This document shows, one piece after another, positions 60,836-64,000 of a stretch of 64,000 bases of DNA. The notes under the pieces are model-generated. The model saw nothing but the letters and a program-made list of their open reading frames with translations. It did not search any database and was not told the DNA's origin. Numbering within the stretch: position 1 is the stretch's first letter; every line of letters starts with the position of its first letter. Source of the stretch: Oceanospirillum sp048265165 (GTDB lineage: Bacteria; Pseudomonadota; Gammaproteobacteria; Pseudomonadales; Halomonadaceae); assembly GCF_048265165.1 (NCBI RefSeq), contig NZ_JBLXCD010000001.1, positions 248,001 to 312,000 on the forward strand, read 5' to 3'. Both the position numbers and the translations under genes were made by a program.

Positions 60836-60861
60836 TCCGAGTATTGGACTCGGACTTTTTA
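60836..60861 (+). terminator. Orphan plus-strand hairpin terminator
   Basis: Stem TCCGAGT (60836-60842) / ACTCGGA (60848-60854), loop ATTGG, then CTTTTT, inside the 303-bp gap between the minus-strand peroxiredoxin and the next plus-strand gene. No plus-strand gene ends here, so it may end a small RNA. Confidence 0.55.
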
Positions 60862-61020
60862 AGTTTAACCGCTGACCTCGATTAAGATGATAAGTCAGTC
60901 AAAATTAACCATGGATATGAATGGAATAATTAGCTCTATACTAAATCGTTTGCTACGTTAAACCCTGTAGGGGCTTAGACTTTTGGTGAAATTTACCGCC
61001 GATCTGTGAGGGAGTACTGC

Positions 61021-63426
61021 ATGAAACGATTATTTATCGTGGAGGATGAGGCCATTATCGCCATGGACTTAACCGAAGAGCTTGAAGGGTTTGGCTTTGA
61101 AGTGGTTGGCGTGGCCTATGATGGTGAATCGGCACTGGAGCAGCTAAAGGATCTCGATCCGAATCTGATTTTGATGGATATTGTGCTGGGCAATGGCATG
61201 GACGGTATTCAAACTGCTGAACAGATTCTTAAAACACGATCTATCCCCATTATTTTCCTGACGGCATTCAGCGATACAGACACTGTAGCCCGTGCGGCTA
61301 AAACAGCTCCATACGGCTATATCACAAAACCTTATAACGCACAGTCTCTCTGCGCCAGCATTAATGTGGCGTTAACAAAGCAGCAACTGGAACATAAGCT
61401 GATCTATAAAGAACGCTGGTTCTCCAATATTTTGCACGCGGTGCACGATGCGATTATAGCCGTGGGCATTGATGGCCTGATTCATTTTGCCAATAGTGAG
61501 GCTTGTCGTATTCTGGAGGTATCCGGTGTTGATGAGCTGATGGGCAAAGATATTGCGGAGCTGATTAAACTTTATGACCATAACGGTGACCGGGTCATCT
61601 CCTCCCCTGTTGCCAGTGCGATGCAAAGAAATACGGTGATGCCTATTGTCTTTAATGGCTCGGTAAGAAACCAGCATACAGGTAAACGAACGTTTATCGA
61701 CTATTCTGCAGCACCGGTTCGTGGCCAGTCTAACGTTGTGATCGGTGGACTACTGGCGCTGCGGGACGCATCACAGAGGCTTCGTATCGAAACAGAAATC
61801 CGAAAAAGTGACGGCCGCTTTGAAACCGCTTTTGACAACTCATCTGTCGGCGTTGTCCTGGTTGCTCTTGACGGTAGCTTAATCGACTACAATGCTGCAT
61901 TTGCGAGGCTGTTCAAGCTATCTCATACCAGTAAAATCAACACCCTGGAAGACCTGCCATTTTCCTACACCAATAAAGTCAACATTCAGGAAGGGCTACT
62001 GGAATTGCTTTCCGGGCAGCAAGCTAACTTTCAATATGAAATACAGCAACAGGATGAAGATGGCTGCCTGCGTTGGCTAATGCTAAATATATCGCTGCTG
62101 CACGACCATGACGCTTACCCAAGTTACTATTTCTATCAGGTCTATGACTTAACAGACCGTAAAAAAGCAGAACTGAAGCTACACCATCTGGCCAGTTATG
62201 ATGCCTTGACTGGCTTGCTGAACGCCCCTCAGATTAAGCTTGAAATAGAGAATTTAGTTGAGCTTAACCAGTTTGAAAGAACTTTTGTGGCTGTTGTGAC
62301 TATTGATATTGATGACTTCAATATTGTAAATGATGCCTTCAGCCTGAATATGGGAGACAAGATTCTGGCTGAGCTGGCTATGCGGTTGAGAGATATAGAT
62401 CGCTATAATCTTTTGATCGGCAGACCTGGCGGTGATCGCTTTATACTGATACTTCACTCGCTTGAAAGTGTTAATCAGGCGATGTTTATCACCCATCACG
62501 CCCTGGATGAGCTCAGGGAACCATGCTTTATCGAAAGTGATGAGATTTTGCTGACCGCTTGCGCTGGCATAGCGATCAGCCCCACGGACGGAACTTCCAG
62601 TGATACGCTGTTGGCCGCCAGTGCAGAAGCTCTTCAAATAGCTAAAGTGAATGGCACAAATCAGATTCATTTCTATAATGAGCAAATTTCCGATCACGTC
62701 AAAGGTCGTATTCTGAACGAAACCAGAATACTCCACGCCCTGGATAATGGGGGTTTAGAGTGTTGGCTATTTCCGATTACATCAATTGAAGGCTCGTCAG
62801 ACACTGCATTTTATAAAATCCGGATTTTCTGGCGGGAAGCGGACTACTACCTTACCCCCGAGAGCTTTATTGATATTGCAAATGTCAGTGGACTGTCCGA
62901 GAGGCTTCTTAACTCAGTACTTGATCAACTCATCATCGACTTTAAACAAAAAGCAGCCCAGAACCACCATCCAACAGTTATTGTGCCATTTTATCCCTCT
63001 GTTCTGCCTTCAAAAGCTTTAATTTCAGCTTTTGCTGAAAAAAGCAAAAGTAACAACCTTAAACCAGAACAGTTTGTTTTTGGGCTATCCAGTAAGATTC
63101 TTAAAGAAAGTAAAACCGCGATCCAAAAAATTAATGATGTTAGAGAAAATGGATTTAAGCTCTGCCTTAATCTGTTTACAGGCAAATCTGCATCGGTTGA
63201 TTTGCTTCATACCACAGCCCCTGAATACTGTGAGTTTTCCATTCCCCCGGATTGCCAAACGGATACCCGCTATCAGACTGCAATTCTAAGCATGACGAAC
63301 GCTCTTAATATTCCGGTTATTTTGAATGCACGCCAAAACAGCAAAGTTCCCGAAGCAATCTCGGAGTTGGCATCCTATACCATTGATGGTACAGACCAGG
63401 CACTGAGCATCGGATATCTGCGATAG
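61021..63426 (+). CDS. Response regulator with PAS domains and degenerate GGDEF and EAL
   Basis: 801 residues from ATG 61021 (AGGGAG seven bases upstream; GTG 61006 lacks a site). REC domain (about 1-120: VEDEAIIAMDL, LILMDIVLGNGMDG, KPYN), two PAS domains (about 130-245, 260-380), then a GGDEF-like domain (about 390-550; DALTGLLN) with GGDRF in place of GGDEF/GGEEF. An EAL-like domain (about 555-795) keeps LTPESFIDIANVSGL and ILKES but lacks the EAL tripeptide and has LNLFTG where DDFGTG belongs. Both c-di-GMP catalytic sites look lost, so it probably works as a c-di-GMP-independent or receptor-type signalling protein. Confidence 0.88.
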   Translation: MKRLFIVEDEAIIAMDLTEELEGFGFEVVGVAYDGESALEQLKDLDPNLILMDIVLGNGMDGIQTAEQILKTRSIPIIFLTAFSDTDTVARAAKTAPYGYITKPYNAQSLCASINVALTKQQLEHKLIYKERWFSNILHAVHDAIIAVGIDGLIHFANSEACRILEVSGVDELMGKDIAELIKLYDHNGDRVISSPVASAMQRNTVMPIVFNGSVRNQHTGKRTFIDYSAAPVRGQSNVVIGGLLALRDASQRLRIETEIRKSDGRFETAFDNSSVGVVLVALDGSLIDYNAAFARLFKLSHTSKINTLEDLPFSYTNKVNIQEGLLELLSGQQANFQYEIQQQDEDGCLRWLMLNISLLHDHDAYPSYYFYQVYDLTDRKKAELKLHHLASYDALTGLLNAPQIKLEIENLVELNQFERTFVAVVTIDIDDFNIVNDAFSLNMGDKILAELAMRLRDIDRYNLLIGRPGGDRFILILHSLESVNQAMFITHHALDELREPCFIESDEILLTACAGIAISPTDGTSSDTLLAASAEALQIAKVNGTNQIHFYNEQISDHVKGRILNETRILHALDNGGLECWLFPITSIEGSSDTAFYKIRIFWREADYYLTPESFIDIANVSGLSERLLNSVLDQLIIDFKQKAAQNHHPTVIVPFYPSVLPSKALISAFAEKSKSNNLKPEQFVFGLSSKILKESKTAIQKINDVRENGFKLCLNLFTGKSASVDLLHTTAPEYCEFSIPPDCQTDTRYQTAILSMTNALNIPVILNARQNSKVPEAISELASYTIDGTDQALSIGYLR

Positions 63427-63471
63427 CCTAAGCAGTAGGTCATAAACCTTATTGACGAAAAGGAAATCGGC

Positions 63472-64000
63472 ATGCTTTCAAATATTCGTGAGATTAACCA
63501 GAGCAAATGGGCCTTGGTAGCAGGAGGTGGCATAACGCTGCTACTCAGCCTGATGATTTTAATTGGCTGGTATTTTGAGCTGTACTTTCTGGTAAGCCCT
63601 TTTGAATCCGGGATAAGCCGCTTTAATACTGGACTGATGTTTATACTCCTAGCTTTATCTCTGATCAGTTTTCCCGCAATAACCTTCTGGCAGAAAGGCC
63701 TTATCTGGCTCGCACCTTTAATGTTATTGATTTTCTCAGGAGCGACCTTCTATCAGTACATTTCCGATCATTCCTTTGGGATTGACGAGTACTTTATGAT
63801 AGACAGAATGCCAGCTGAGCAAGGCCGTTATCCGGGAAGGCCATCTCCGGCAACCTTACTTTGCTTTATTGCTCTGACGACCTCAATGATGATTCGGAAT
63901 ATTGTCCGCTATTCACACACAAACTTGTCTGAGCAGGCTCTTTTTAACCACCGTCATCTCCAGATAGCTCTGGCAGCTTATTCCTCTCTGATCATGGCCA
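63472..64000 (+). CDS. Membrane sensor protein, N-terminal part (runs off window)
   Basis: ATG 63472, AGGAAA upstream, open to the window end (176 codons). At least four hydrophobic helices: WALVAGGGITLLLSLMILIG, FNTGLMFILLALSLISF, LIWLAPLMLLIFSGATF, and SPATLLCFIALTTSMM. The GRPSPATLLCF segment is like the MSPNTALxF motif of membrane sensors fused to kinase, PAS or GGDEF domains. It lies 45 bp after the REC-PAS protein, so a sensor kinase or cyclase partner is plausible. Its catalytic part is not visible. Confidence 0.75.
   Translation, partial: MLSNIREINQSKWALVAGGGITLLLSLMILIGWYFELYFLVSPFESGISRFNTGLMFILLALSLISFPAITFWQKGLIWLAPLMLLIFSGATFYQYISDHSFGIDEYFMIDRMPAEQGRYPGRPSPATLLCFIALTTSMMIRNIVRYSHTNLSEQALFNHRHLQIALAAYSSLIMA

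Overview
The window reads as a stretch of chromosome from a marine gammaproteobacterium, probably of the Oceanospirillales/Oceanospirillaceae type. This is inferred from gene content only: a FadL porin, MiaE, RecBCD, a BCCT carrier, FhuBCD/FhuF, MocR regulators and a bacterial V-type ATPase with a sodium-type rotor signature. There is no prophage, CRISPR array or intact insertion sequence. The accessory-looking parts are a KfrA/tyrosine-recombinase pair near the left end and a decayed toxin-antitoxin locus beside a tRNA-Val gene near the right end.

Layout. 1-4.5 kb: end of a FadL-type porin, kfrA-like gene diverging from a tyrosine recombinase, sufE. 4.5-6.5 kb (minus): hisI-yidD-DUF1289-miaE, the last three overlapping. 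6.6-9.2 kb (minus): zinc ABC transporter znuACB with a Zur-like box. 9.5-11.1 kb: a double-receiver PAS-GGDEF protein. 11.3-18.8 kb: seven-gene V-ATPase operon in the order B-D-I-K-E-DUF2764-A, preceded by an FNR/Anr-like site. 18.9-23.7 kb (minus): fhuF-fhuC-fhuD-fhuB with a Fur-like box. 23.8-28.1 kb: AraC regulator diverging from an EamA exporter, and a MocR regulator diverging from an FMN-binding oxidase-like protein. 28.1-31.9 kb (minus): KfrA-like coiled-coil protein, LPD1/CLCA_X zincin, BCCT transporter. 32-36.6 kb: cbiA and a 5'-nucleotidase diverging from a second MocR regulator, then a small DUF6482-like gene and a REP cluster. 36.9-39.4 kb (minus): ycjX-ycjF. 39.6-42.6 kb: polysaccharide deacetylase and gamma-glutamyltransferase. 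42.6-52.4 kb (minus): recC-recB-recD. 52.6-58.8 kb: a compact ABC-transporter/phosphatase operon with a divergent PhnR-like GntR regulator. 59-60.2 kb: orphan small gene, hepT/mntA remnants, tRNA-Val. 60.2-64 kb: peroxiredoxin, a REC-PAS-PAS protein with degenerate GGDEF and EAL domains, and the start of a membrane protein that runs off the end.

How the genes work together. The V-ATPase operon contains catalytic, stalk and rotor subunits but no recognisable F, G or canonical C subunit, as in the chlamydial type. The upstream site suggests control by oxygen, and the rotor residues suggest sodium coupling. The most promising candidate for an undescribed system is the 52.6-58.8 kb cluster. It has a PhnR-like regulator and a PhnSTUV-like importer architecture but no phnW or phnX. 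Instead it encodes a small alkaline-phosphatase-superfamily enzyme and a HAD-IB phosphatase, all translationally coupled. Two near-identical 19-bp operators, one in front of each divergent gene, tie the regulator to the operon. This points to uptake and hydrolysis of a small phosphorylated or phosphonated compound that the sequence does not identify.
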